NCBI GenBank assembly: GCA_003599505.1
Contig: QZKO01000020.1
Location: 1-36,740, forward strand
DNA from: Nitrospiraceae bacterium
GTDB taxonomy: Bacteria; Nitrospirota; Thermodesulfovibrionia; UBA6902
Length of the DNA: 36,740 nucleotides
Direction of reading: 5' to 3'
The notes under the pieces were generated by a model. The model did no database searches, had not been told where the DNA came from, and saw nothing but the letters and a program-made list of their open reading frames with translations. This document shows positions 1 to 7,314 of the stretch, in pieces (within the stretch, counting starts at the first letter, position 1; every line of letters begins with the position of its first letter). A program made the translations under genes and the position numbers.

Positions 1-1
1 T

Positions 2-496
2 AATGTAGACGAAACAAAGGGCTCAAAGAGGGTCCTGGCGTCATTCAGGGAGGTAGTAGGCCATGCAGAGGAGGTAATCCTTCTACATGTCGCGCAGCCC
101 GAAGGCAGAACACTGATGACAGCCATGCTTGGAGAGCCGGAGATGTCGACTTTGAGGGAATCACTGAAAGGCACGGAGCTTATGGAGGCGATAAGCACGA
201 AGGCGGACAAGATACTCGCATATTACAAAACCGAGCTTGAGAACAGCGGGCAGGACAATATTAAAAGCCTGATCAGGACCGGAAACCCTGTGGATGAGAT
301 CCTCAAGGTTGCGGACGAGGAAGACGTCGACATGCTGGTGCTCGGCTGTAACGGCAGGAAGTGGTACCAGAAGCTGATCACAGGCTGTGTAGCGAAAGAC
401 GTAGAGAAAATGGCAAAGGTCCCCGTTCTCATAGCAAAAGCCCTCGGGTGCGAGAAATCTGATTTTGTACTGGAGGAAGCATATGCTGCAAGGTAA
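2..496 (+). CDS. Universal stress protein (UspA family), 5' end outside the window
   Basis: The reading frame is already open at base 2, so the gene starts upstream of the window; the first visible residues (NVDETKGSKRVLASF) form the beginning of a UspA fold. The core strand VILLHV and the C-terminal block VDMLVLGCNGRKWYQKLITGCVA followed by KVPVLIA match the usual Usp ending, where a G-2x-G-9x-G(S/T) nucleotide loop sits; here that loop is altered (GCNGRKW..., GCVA in place of GSVS), so ATP binding is uncertain. Cytoplasmic stress or signalling protein. Its stop codon overlaps the start of the following transporter, so the two are probably co-translated. The internal ATG at 116 is not a plausible start because homologous sequence continues upstream of it. 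Confidence 0.88.
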   Translation, partial: NVDETKGSKRVLASFREVVGHAEEVILLHVAQPEGRTLMTAMLGEPEMSTLRESLKGTELMEAISTKADKILAYYKTELENSGQDNIKSLIRTGNPVDEILKVADEEDVDMLVLGCNGRKWYQKLITGCVAKDVEKMAKVPVLIAKALGCEKSDFVLEEAYAAR

Positions 497-1583
497 TCTC
501 TTTATTACGGCAATCACGGCAGTCGGTATGGGGCTGGCTTTGGGATTTATTTTACAAAGGGGACGCTTTTGCCTGAACTCCGCGTTCAGGGACATAATAT
601 TCATGAAAGACATGGAACTCTTCAGGGCGTATCTTCTGAGCGTAGCTGTAGCGGTTTTAGGCTCAAACCTCCTCGACGATTTCGGGCTATTAATGGCGGC
701 TGATCCGGAGACAGGGGCCCTCCAGCAGATCCATTTGATGAGACAGGGCTTCGTCCCTCTTGCAAATATCCTGGGTGGATTTCTGTTCGGCATAGGCATA
801 GTGCTTGCCGGAGGATGCGCCAGCGGCATGGTTTTCAGAGTAGGAGAAGGACAGATATCCATGGTGGGCGCGGTTATGGGTTTTTTCTTCGGCGTTGTCA
901 TGACTACTGAAGGCCTCCTCAGCCCGGTCCATCAGTATCTGAAGAGCTTTACTGTCGAGATTTCCGGAAAGACAAACCCGGCGCTGTGGGATTTGTTCGG
1001 AGGCGGCGCAGCAACCAAATGGGCCACAATAGGCGTGTTCACTGTCACGGCGCTTGTCTTTGTCATGAAAGGCAAGCCCTCTTTCGGCAAAAATTCAAAG
1101 ACATACTCGTGGGGACTGACAGGCCTGCTGATAGGGATATTAACAATAGCTTCGTGGGTGGTATCATCCTATTTTGGAGGCATTCCAAGAGGACTTGCCA
1201 TTACAACCCCCATAAGGGAGTTCTTCAACGTCCTTCTTTACAAGAGCTCTCATTCAATTTTCCCGGAATTCAGTTTCCTCGGTATGTTCAGAGGCACATG
1301 GGGCGTGTTCTTCATCCTCGCTGTCCCGTTTGGAGCGCTGTTAAGCGCCATAGGGTTGAAAGAGTTCAAGTGGAAGATCCCCCCGGCCAAGGAGTTCCTT
1401 ACGGTCTTATTCGGGAGCATCATTATGGGCATAGGCGCTGTGATAGCAGGCGGATGCAATCTCGGACACGGCGTTACGGGTTTCTCGACACTGGCAATCT
1501 CAAGCATTGTGGCCACCATGGCCATAATTCTCGGCAACTGGACGATGGTGTATTTCAAGTTTATCAAGCCTATGAATGACTAA
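483..1583 (+). CDS. YeeE/YedE family sulfur-compound transporter
   Basis: Polytopic inner-membrane protein of 366 residues with about ten hydrophobic segments. Two halves repeat the family signature: GRFCLNSAFRD and AGGCASGMVFRVGEGQ in the first, IAGGCNLGHGVTGFS in the second. In characterised YeeE the conserved Cys in GGC-type loops pass thiosulfate across the membrane, so thiosulfate or a related sulfur species is the likely substrate; the exact one cannot be read from sequence. Start chosen at ATG 483, six bases after a GGAGGA ribosome site, rather than an in-frame TTG at 465. The ATG overlaps the stop of the upstream stress protein, and a Tat-exported cytochrome follows, which suggests a sulfur/redox operon. 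Confidence 0.88.
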   Translation: MLQGNLFITAITAVGMGLALGFILQRGRFCLNSAFRDIIFMKDMELFRAYLLSVAVAVLGSNLLDDFGLLMAADPETGALQQIHLMRQGFVPLANILGGFLFGIGIVLAGGCASGMVFRVGEGQISMVGAVMGFFFGVVMTTEGLLSPVHQYLKSFTVEISGKTNPALWDLFGGGAATKWATIGVFTVTALVFVMKGKPSFGKNSKTYSWGLTGLLIGILTIASWVVSSYFGGIPRGLAITTPIREFFNVLLYKSSHSIFPEFSFLGMFRGTWGVFFILAVPFGALLSAIGLKEFKWKIPPAKEFLTVLFGSIIMGIGAVIAGGCNLGHGVTGFSTLAISSIVATMAIILGNWTMVYFKFIKPMND

Positions 1584-1665
1584 CCCGGCCTATTCATTGC
1601 TGATTCAGTTTCAATTTTAGTCCTGTTTAACAGGAAGATATTACATTCAAATCAGAGGAGGTTTC

Positions 1666-2442
1666 ATGTCTCACAACAAATTATCCAGGAGGGAGCTTAT
1701 TACCGCAACCGGGGCCGCGGCAATAGGCGCGGCGCTCGCGCAGCTCGGCGGGGGAATCGTATCAAAGGCAGAAGCAAAAGCAGAAACCAATAAATGGCCC
1801 TGGCCGTATGAAAAACTTGATCCCGCAAAGACTGCGGAGCTGGCTTACAATGAGTGGTACAGGGTATTCTGCGGAGCGGCCGTCATAAGCAGTGTCTTCA
1901 GCCAGCTTGCGGAAAAGATAGGCGAGCCCTACAAATCATTCCCGGTAGACCCATTCATCGTGCTTGAAGGAGGCATGGCAGGATGGGGAACGATATGCGG
2001 TTCAGTTGCCGGCGCCAACATAGCATCCAATCTTATTATAGGCCCGAGGATAGCGGGTCCTGACTGCGAGCATGGGCATACGATAGGCTCCAATATCATG
2101 CAGTGGTATTCTGAAGCAAACCTGCCTGTATATGTTCCGAAAACCCCAAAAGCCAATAAGGAGAAAATGGTCAGGACCACAAGCAGCTCGCCTCTGTGTC
2201 ATATCTCTGTCGGCAGATGGATGGAGGCAGCCAATAAACCCCTTGGGAGTCCTGAGAGGAAAGACCGCTGCGCAAGGGTCGCTGCAAGCGCCGCCTATAA
2301 ACTTGTTGAAGACCTGAACGCATGGAAGGATGGAAAATATAAAGAAAACGTAGGCTGGGTGGCCGCAAAGAGCGTCGGCATCACCGGACAGCAAAACTGC
2401 ACAGACTGTCACGGCTCGAATATTCCGACAGCGCCGAAATAA
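1666..2442 (+). CDS. Split-Soret-like cytochrome c, C_GCAxxG_C_C-type, Tat-exported
   Basis: 258 residues. The N-terminus carries a twin-arginine signal (S7-R8-R9-E-L then an Ala/Gly-rich hydrophobic stretch), so the protein is exported folded to the periplasm. The body resembles the C_GCAxxG_C_C/split-Soret cytochrome family: FCGAAVISSVF around C69 and GWGTICGSVAGAN. One canonical haem c site, C245-T-D-C248-H249, lies near the C-terminus. A Cys-His pair in SSPLCHIS is present but is not a CxxCH. Split-Soret cytochrome c of Desulfovibrio is a dimeric periplasmic redox protein of incompletely known role; a link to sulfur transport is inferred from the neighbouring YeeE gene. A strong ribosome site (AGAGGAGG) precedes ATG 1666. 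Haem count per monomer cannot be settled from the single motif. Confidence 0.82.
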   Translation: MSHNKLSRRELITATGAAAIGAALAQLGGGIVSKAEAKAETNKWPWPYEKLDPAKTAELAYNEWYRVFCGAAVISSVFSQLAEKIGEPYKSFPVDPFIVLEGGMAGWGTICGSVAGANIASNLIIGPRIAGPDCEHGHTIGSNIMQWYSEANLPVYVPKTPKANKEKMVRTTSSSPLCHISVGRWMEAANKPLGSPERKDRCARVAASAAYKLVEDLNAWKDGKYKENVGWVAAKSVGITGQQNCTDCHGSNIPTAPK

Positions 2443-2466
2443 TCTTTTATAAGACGCTATGAAAAA

Positions 2467-2506
2467 ATGCCGTCCATCCTCTTGCTGTAAAGGGGATGGA
2501 CGGCAT
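2467..2506. terminator. Bidirectional intrinsic terminator between convergent genes
   Basis: A perfect 13-bp inverted repeat (arms 2467-2479 and 2494-2506, ATGCCGTCCATCC and its complement) encloses a 14-nt loop. An A-rich run lies on the left (2462-2467) and an AT-rich stretch on the right, so it can terminate both the plus-strand cytochrome and the minus-strand OsmC gene, which converge here. Confidence 0.85.
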
Positions 2507-2527
2507 AATTATTTATACACTCGTATT

Positions 2528-2992
2528 TTATTTTATATTGTAGCTTACCTTAACCTCTATGTCCTTGCGCAGGGCATTGTAGACAGAGCAGTATTTGTCC
2601 TGTGAAAGGGATATCGCCCGGTCCAGTTTTTTCGGGGTGATACCGCTTCCCGAAACATTAATGACCAGGTCGATGGATTTGTAATATTGCGGGGGATCAG
2701 GCTTTCTGACGCCTGAAAAATCGATCTTGAAATCTGTTACTTCCGTCTTCATTTTTTTTAAAAAATAAAACACATCAATAGCCATACAACCGGCAACACT
2801 CATTAAAAGGGTTTCTGTGGGAGAGCAGCCCCATTGTAAATTCGCGTCAAATTCTACTACATATCCCATCTGGGTCCTTGCCGTGAATATCAGTTCTCTG
2901 TCCCAGATCAGAGAACCTTTGTTGACCTCCAGTATCCTGCTTTTATACCCTCCAAGGGATTCTTCGAGGTTTTCTACATGTTTTTCATCCAT
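2528..2992 (-). CDS. OsmC/Ohr family protein
   Basis: 154 residues, the normal length of the family. The block GCSPTETLLMSVAGCMAIDVFYFLKKMK is the typical OsmC helix, with the first peroxidatic-type Cys in AGC; a second Cys occurs in DKYCSVYNAL, the usual site of the resolving Cys. Known members reduce organic hydroperoxides in the cytosol using dihydrolipoyl or thiol donors, but this branch (SPTELLL...AGCMAIDV) has not been assigned a specific substrate. It lies just downstream of cutA on the same strand (gap about 25 bases), so the two probably share a transcript, which ends at the hairpin at 2467-2506. Confidence 0.88.
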   Translation of the reverse strand: MDEKHVENLEESLGGYKSRILEVNKGSLIWDRELIFTARTQMGYVVEFDANLQWGCSPTETLLMSVAGCMAIDVFYFLKKMKTEVTDFKIDFSGVRKPDPPQYYKSIDLVINVSGSGITPKKLDRAISLSQDKYCSVYNALRKDIEVKVSYNIK

Positions 2993-3017
2993 AACGGCCT
3001 AACATCCTCCATATATT

Positions 3018-3350
3018 TTATTCAGTCGAATCCCTCAGCCACTTCAGATAATCGTCAGAACCGGCTATTATGGGAAATGCTATGATTTCAGGGACTTCGT
3101 AGCTGTGAAGCTCTTTTACTTTTGATTGAAGTCTGTCAAAAAGTCCTCTCCTGGTTTTCACGATCATGAGGACTTCAGTGTCATCCTCGATTTTTCCCTG
3201 CCACGCATAAATAGAGCGGACGGCCCTGATAATATTCGCGCATGCCGCAAGCCTTGCCTCAACAAGGGCCTTCGCTATGGAAGCCGCCATATCTTCATCA
3301 GGCGCGGTAATAAATACTACTATCTCTTCTGTTTTAACCTGTTCCCGCAT
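3018..3350 (-). CDS. cutA: CutA1 divalent-cation tolerance protein
   Basis: 110 residues from ATG 3350; an in-frame TTG at 3386 would add 12 unrelated residues and is less likely. The sequence matches CutA1 along its length: VVFITAPDEDMAASIAKALVEARLAACANII, then SIYAWQGKIEDDTEVLMIVKTR, and ELHSYEVPEIIAFPI. The protein forms a trimeric ferredoxin-like fold related to PII; it has been linked to copper tolerance in E. coli, though its biochemical role is not settled. No good ribosome site precedes either start. It is first in a minus-strand pair with osmC and is transcribed divergently from the HD-GYP regulator. Confidence 0.93.
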   Translation of the reverse strand: MREQVKTEEIVVFITAPDEDMAASIAKALVEARLAACANIIRAVRSIYAWQGKIEDDTEVLMIVKTRRGLFDRLQSKVKELHSYEVPEIIAFPIIAGSDDYLKWLRDSTE

Positions 3351-3442
3351 GCGGAATATTTTGCAACGATAAGGACAAAAAAGCAAATGTGACAGACTCT
3401 GTTCAAGTCAATCGATTTCTAAGAACCATATAAAAATTCTTT

Positions 3443-3473
3443 ATGACCAAACTGGAATGTATTCCTTTATAAT
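3443..3473 (+). promoter_or_regulatory. Putative sigma70-type promoter for the HD-GYP regulator
   Basis: A consensus -10 box TATAAT occupies 3468-3473 in the intergenic space between divergent cutA and the regulator starting at 3505. The -35 is weak (ATGACC near 3443-3448, spacing 19). The distance leaves a leader of about 25 bases. Confidence 0.45.
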
Positions 3474-3504
3474 AGAGCAGGTTTGTAACAATTAATTACG
3501 CGCC

Positions 3505-4569
3505 ATGGTTAAAACAGACAAAAAAACGATCCTTGTTGTCGATGACGACGCAGATACCCGCGACGCTATCTTTCTTAATCTGAGCGAGATGCCTGATTAC
3601 TCTGTAATCGCCTGCGGCGGCGCGGAAGAAGCGCTTGCTGAAATACAGAAAACCGGCATCGATGTTGTCCTTACCGATATCGTGATGCCGGAAGTCTCGG
3701 GCATCGAGCTGCTTGAGAAGATAAATGACCTTAAACTTCAGATCCCCGTTATCCTGATGACGGGATATGCAGACCTGAATATCGCGGTTGCCGCGATTAA
3801 AAAAGGCGCCTTTGATTTCATACTGAAACCTTTTCACCCGGACTATCTTCACCACTCAATAAAAAAAGCCCTTCAGCACAACAATTTTCTCAAGCTGAAG
3901 GAAGATTATAACCGCTATCTCGAAAATATGGTCCTCCAGAGGACGGAAGAGCTCGAGATGTCCAGAAACCTGAGCCTTGAAGTCCTGAAACGCCTGACAA
4001 CAGCGGCTGAGTTCAGGGACATTGAGGCAATGCAGCATGTCACCAGGATAGGTTCCTATTCCGAAATCATAGCCCGGGAATTAGGAATGAACGAAGGTTT
4101 TATTCAGACCATAAAACTTGCAAGCCCCTTGCATGACATCGGCAAGATCGGGATTATTGATAAAATTCTCTTAAAACCCGGGGCGCTTACAGCCGAAGAA
4201 TTCGAGGTGATAAAAACCCACACTACAGGCGGAGAAAGGATCCTGGCCGGTTCAACCCACCCGGTTCTGCGAATGGCCGCTTCCATAGCGTTAAGTCATC
4301 ATGAAAAATGGGATGGAGCTGGATACCCGAACGGGTTGAAGGGGAAAGACATACCTCTTGAGGGCAGGATCGTTGCGCTGGCAGACCAGTATGACGCAAT
4401 CCGGAACAACAGAGTTTACAAGCCGGCATTTTCTCACGAGGAAACAATCAGGATGTTGACAGAAGGAAACGCAAGGACAAGACCCGGGCATTTTGATCCC
4501 GACGTACTGAATGCATTTATCAGGCATTCGCGGAGGTTCAGCGAAATATATAATGAATTTTTTTGTTGA
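3505..4569 (+). CDS. Response regulator with HD-GYP c-di-GMP phosphodiesterase domain
   Basis: 354 residues. Residues about 8-122 form a receiver domain with acidic pocket D13-D14-D15, phosphoacceptor D58 (VVLTD) and K108 (LKPF). A short linker helix (about 125-160) leads to an HD-GYP domain: H210-D211 (LHDIGKIG), H265-H266-E267 (SHHEKWDG), G273-Y274-P275, and the DQYDAIRNNRVYKP block, all canonical for metal-dependent c-di-GMP hydrolysis. It is therefore probably an RpfG-type enzyme that degrades c-di-GMP when phosphorylated. No cognate kinase is adjacent; orphan kinases occur 9-14 kb downstream. A PilZ protein at 33.3 kb is a possible output of the same second messenger. Confidence 0.93.
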   Translation: MVKTDKKTILVVDDDADTRDAIFLNLSEMPDYSVIACGGAEEALAEIQKTGIDVVLTDIVMPEVSGIELLEKINDLKLQIPVILMTGYADLNIAVAAIKKGAFDFILKPFHPDYLHHSIKKALQHNNFLKLKEDYNRYLENMVLQRTEELEMSRNLSLEVLKRLTTAAEFRDIEAMQHVTRIGSYSEIIARELGMNEGFIQTIKLASPLHDIGKIGIIDKILLKPGALTAEEFEVIKTHTTGGERILAGSTHPVLRMAASIALSHHEKWDGAGYPNGLKGKDIPLEGRIVALADQYDAIRNNRVYKPAFSHEETIRMLTEGNARTRPGHFDPDVLNAFIRHSRRFSEIYNEFFC

Positions 4570-4660
4570 TTGCGGAGGATGTTTTTGATATGATTGTTTT
4601 ATCGTAAATTTCTTATAATTTCAGCAGTTGAGTTTGTGGCAACAGCAAGGGAGGCCGGAT

Positions 4661-5836
4661 ATGCAAAAGATTAGAATTGCCATTGCGGGGATCGGTAACT
4701 GTGCAAGCTCTCTCATACAGGGGATTGAATATTATAAGAATAAAAACAATGGAAACGCCGCAGGGCTTATGCACTGGGATATCGGCGGCTATAAACCGTT
4801 TGACATAGAAGTGACGGCGGCTTTCGATATCGACAAAAGGAAGGTCGGAAAGGACGTGCACGAGGCGGTTTTCGCGCCGCCGAACTGCACAGCGGTATTC
4901 TGCGGAGACCTTCCAAAAACGAACGTCATGGTCCGGATGGGCAGAATACTTGACGGGTTCTCCGGCCACATGGAGGACTATGACCCGGAACATACATTTG
5001 TTCTGAGCGACCGGAAGGAAGCCTCGAAAGAGGACGTTGTCAGAGCCCTCAGAGAATCGGGAGCGGAAATGCTCCTGAATTACCTGCCCGTCGGCTCTGA
5101 GGAAGCGGTAAAATTCTACGCCGAATGCGCCCTCGAAGCCGGCACAGGATTCATAAATAATATGCCTGTTTTTATAGCAAGCGACCCCGCGTGGGCAAAG
5201 CGGTTCAAAGAAAAAAATCTGCCTGTTGTCGGCGATGACATCAAGGCCCAGCTCGGCGCCACAATCACTCACAGGACGCTGGTCGACCTGTTCCGAAAGA
5301 GGGGCGTAACACTCGACAGGACTTACCAGTTAAATACCGGCGGCAATACGGACTTCCTCAACATGCTGAACAGGAGCAGGCTCGCCTCGAAAAAGGAATC
5401 AAAGACAGAGGCCGTGCAGGCGGTTATGAACGGGAAAAGACTGGCCCCTGAAAACATACATATCGGACCGAGCGATTATGTCCCCTGGCAGAAAGACAAC
5501 AAGGTATGTTTTATAAGGATGGAGGGGAGGCTTTTCGGGGATGTGCCGATGGACCTTGAACTGAGGCTGTCCGTAGAAGATTCGCCGAATTCCGCCGGTG
5601 TGGCGATTGACGCTGTCAGGTGCTGCAAGCTTGCGCTGAACAGGGGGAAGGGCGGGGTCCTTTATTCGCCTTCCGCTTACTTTATGAAGCATCCGCCTAA
5701 ACAGTTCAGCGACGACATCGCTTACAGGATGCTGGAAGAATTTATCGCGGGTCATGACATTGAAGGAGAGCTCATTGAGTGCGCTCACGAGGAGGGCCCG
5801 GCGCAGAAGACCACGACGGCGTTTATCTCAACATAG
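4661..5836 (+). CDS. ino1: Inositol-3-phosphate (myo-inositol-1-phosphate) synthase
   Basis: 391 residues. The N-terminal Rossmann motif IAIAGIGNCASSLIQG binds NAD; the central block VVGDDIKAQLGATITHRTLVDLF and LNTGGNTDFLNML are hallmarks of the archaeal/actinobacterial-type synthase. It converts glucose-6-phosphate to L-myo-inositol-1-phosphate (EC 5.5.1.4). Start set at ATG 4661, six bases after AGGGAGG; an upstream in-frame TTG (4628) has no ribosome site. It is followed 50 bases later by a class II aldolase on the same strand. An inositol-monophosphatase-family gene at 32.4 kb could supply the next step, giving free inositol for phosphoinositides or a compatible solute; which product is made cannot be told here. 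Confidence 0.9.
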   Translation: MQKIRIAIAGIGNCASSLIQGIEYYKNKNNGNAAGLMHWDIGGYKPFDIEVTAAFDIDKRKVGKDVHEAVFAPPNCTAVFCGDLPKTNVMVRMGRILDGFSGHMEDYDPEHTFVLSDRKEASKEDVVRALRESGAEMLLNYLPVGSEEAVKFYAECALEAGTGFINNMPVFIASDPAWAKRFKEKNLPVVGDDIKAQLGATITHRTLVDLFRKRGVTLDRTYQLNTGGNTDFLNMLNRSRLASKKESKTEAVQAVMNGKRLAPENIHIGPSDYVPWQKDNKVCFIRMEGRLFGDVPMDLELRLSVEDSPNSAGVAIDAVRCCKLALNRGKGGVLYSPSAYFMKHPPKQFSDDIAYRMLEEFIAGHDIEGELIECAHEEGPAQKTTTAFIST

Positions 5837-5886
5837 CAGGGTTTAAGCATTTTTTATAAATACAAACCATACAGCAAGGAGGCAAA

Positions 5887-7248
5887 ATGGCAGATGTCTT
5901 ATCGAAACTGAAAGGATGTGTAAGCGTAGCCGGCGGGAAGGTGCAGGTCAAGGACGCTGACGCGGTCAGGGGCCTTATGGACGAGCTCATTAATGAAGCT
6001 GTTTTTAACACGGACGAAGAAAAAAGGAAGTCTCTCCAGAGGTTGGTAATCGAAATAGCAAAAAAAATGGGCGCGGTGCCTTCATCCATTCAGTCGCTGT
6101 ATGAGGAAATGGGAAAAAGCTATCCGGGTTTTTCAGTCCCCGCCATCAATATCAGAGGGCTTACCTATGATGTATCGAGGGTGATATTCAGAAAGGCGCT
6201 TGAGAAGAACGCCGGCGCGTTTATATTTGAGATAGCGCGCTCTGAAATAGGCTATACAAAGCAGAGGCCGGTCGAATACGCCGCCTGTGTGCTTGCCGCG
6301 GCGGTAAAGGAAGGTTTTAGCGGCCCGGTATTCATCCAGGGAGATCACTTCCAGCTTGTCAGAAAAAACTATTTGTCCGGTCCGGACCTTGAAAAGAACT
6401 ACATAAAAGGTCTCATTAAAGAAGCCATTGAATCTGAATTCTATAATATCGATATCGATTCATCAACGCTTGTCGACCTCGAAAAGCCGACGCTGAAAGA
6501 GCAGCAGAGGCCGAATTTTGAAATCGCCGCGGAGCTGACTGCTTATATTAGAAGTCTGGAGCCCGCGGGGATCACCGTGTCGGTCGGCGGAGAGATCGGA
6601 GAGATCGGAGGGAAAAACAGCACTCCCGACGAAATGAGGGCTTACCTCGACGGTTTTAAGGAAACAATGAAAACGGGAAAAGGCGTAAGCAAGCTCAGCG
6701 TCCAGACCGGCACGGCCCATGGAGGCGTTGTCCTGCCTGACGGAACCCTCGCGAAGGTAAAGATCGATTTTGAGACACTCAGGCAGATATCTGAGGCGGC
6801 AAGAAAAGAATATGGATTGTCAGGCGCCGTGCAGCACGGCGCGTCAACGCTGCCTGACGAGGCATTTCACATGTTCCCTGAGACAGGGACCTCGGAGGTC
6901 CATCTCGCGACAGGCTTTCAGAACATTATATACGACAACCCGTCGCTTCCCGCGTCGTTCAGAGACGAAGTCTATGCTTATTTAAAACAGGAGTGCGCGA
7001 AAGAGAAGAAAGAAGGCCAGACAGAAGAGCAGTTTCTCTACAGCACGAGGAAAAAAGGCTTTGGCCCGCTGAAGAAAAAATGGTGGGACCTCCCCTCAAA
7101 TGTCAAGGCGCCGATAATGAAGGAACTTGAAGACAAGTTCGATCTCCTGTTCAGGGAGCTCCGGGTGGTAAACTCAAAGGACATTGTCAACAGGACTGTT
7201 AAACCGGTTGCTGTCGGGAAGAGCGTGCCGGACGATATACTCGGATAA
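5887..7248 (+). CDS. Class II fructose-bisphosphate aldolase family enzyme (long form)
   Basis: 453 residues, about 90 longer than E. coli FbaA. After an N-terminal extension of roughly 80 residues, a TIM-barrel class II aldolase is seen: VPAINIRGLTYDVSRVIFR, FIQGDHFQ (D153, H154), SVGGEIGEIGG, GTAHGG (H278) and VQHGAST (H317). These fit the catalytic Asp and zinc-binding His/Glu of the family. The expected reaction is reversible cleavage of fructose-1,6-bisphosphate, although tagatose-type activity cannot be excluded. A strong ribosome site AAGGAGG precedes ATG 5887. Adjacency to inositol-phosphate synthase suggests coordinated control of hexose-phosphate flow. Confidence 0.85.
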   Translation: MADVLSKLKGCVSVAGGKVQVKDADAVRGLMDELINEAVFNTDEEKRKSLQRLVIEIAKKMGAVPSSIQSLYEEMGKSYPGFSVPAINIRGLTYDVSRVIFRKALEKNAGAFIFEIARSEIGYTKQRPVEYAACVLAAAVKEGFSGPVFIQGDHFQLVRKNYLSGPDLEKNYIKGLIKEAIESEFYNIDIDSSTLVDLEKPTLKEQQRPNFEIAAELTAYIRSLEPAGITVSVGGEIGEIGGKNSTPDEMRAYLDGFKETMKTGKGVSKLSVQTGTAHGGVVLPDGTLAKVKIDFETLRQISEAARKEYGLSGAVQHGASTLPDEAFHMFPETGTSEVHLATGFQNIIYDNPSLPASFRDEVYAYLKQECAKEKKEGQTEEQFLYSTRKKGFGPLKKKWWDLPSNVKAPIMKELEDKFDLLFRELRVVNSKDIVNRTVKPVAVGKSVPDDILG

Positions 7249-7278
7249 CCTCTTCCTCCGTCTTGGCCGGGTGTTGTC

Positions 7279-7306
7279 TTGTATCGTGTATCCTGTATCT
7301 TGTATC
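7279..7306. repeat. Four tandem heptamers (NTGTATC) upstream of dnaG
   Basis: Four consecutive 7-bp units TTGTATC, GTGTATC, CTGTATC, TTGTATC run directly up to the dnaG start. Only the first base of the unit varies. The array also happens to create a TTGTAT (7279-7284) and TATCAT (7303-7308) pair with an 18-bp spacer, a plausible promoter whose -10 box ends six bases before the dnaG ATG. Confidence 0.75.
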
Positions 7307-7314
7307 ATTAAGGC

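Noticed and set aside
161-901. 246-codon minus-strand ORF opposite the stress protein and transporter
   Set aside because: It lies antisense to two well-supported genes, its protein has no recognisable motif, and it is explained by the GC-rich third positions of the real genes.
986-1579. 197-codon plus-strand ORF inside the YeeE gene
   Set aside because: It overlaps the transporter in another frame, and its Arg/His-rich composition is typical of a shadow frame.
4613-5272. 219-codon minus-strand ORF opposite inositol-phosphate synthase
   Set aside because: The opposite strand encodes a clear enzyme over the whole length; no ribosome site or family resemblance here.
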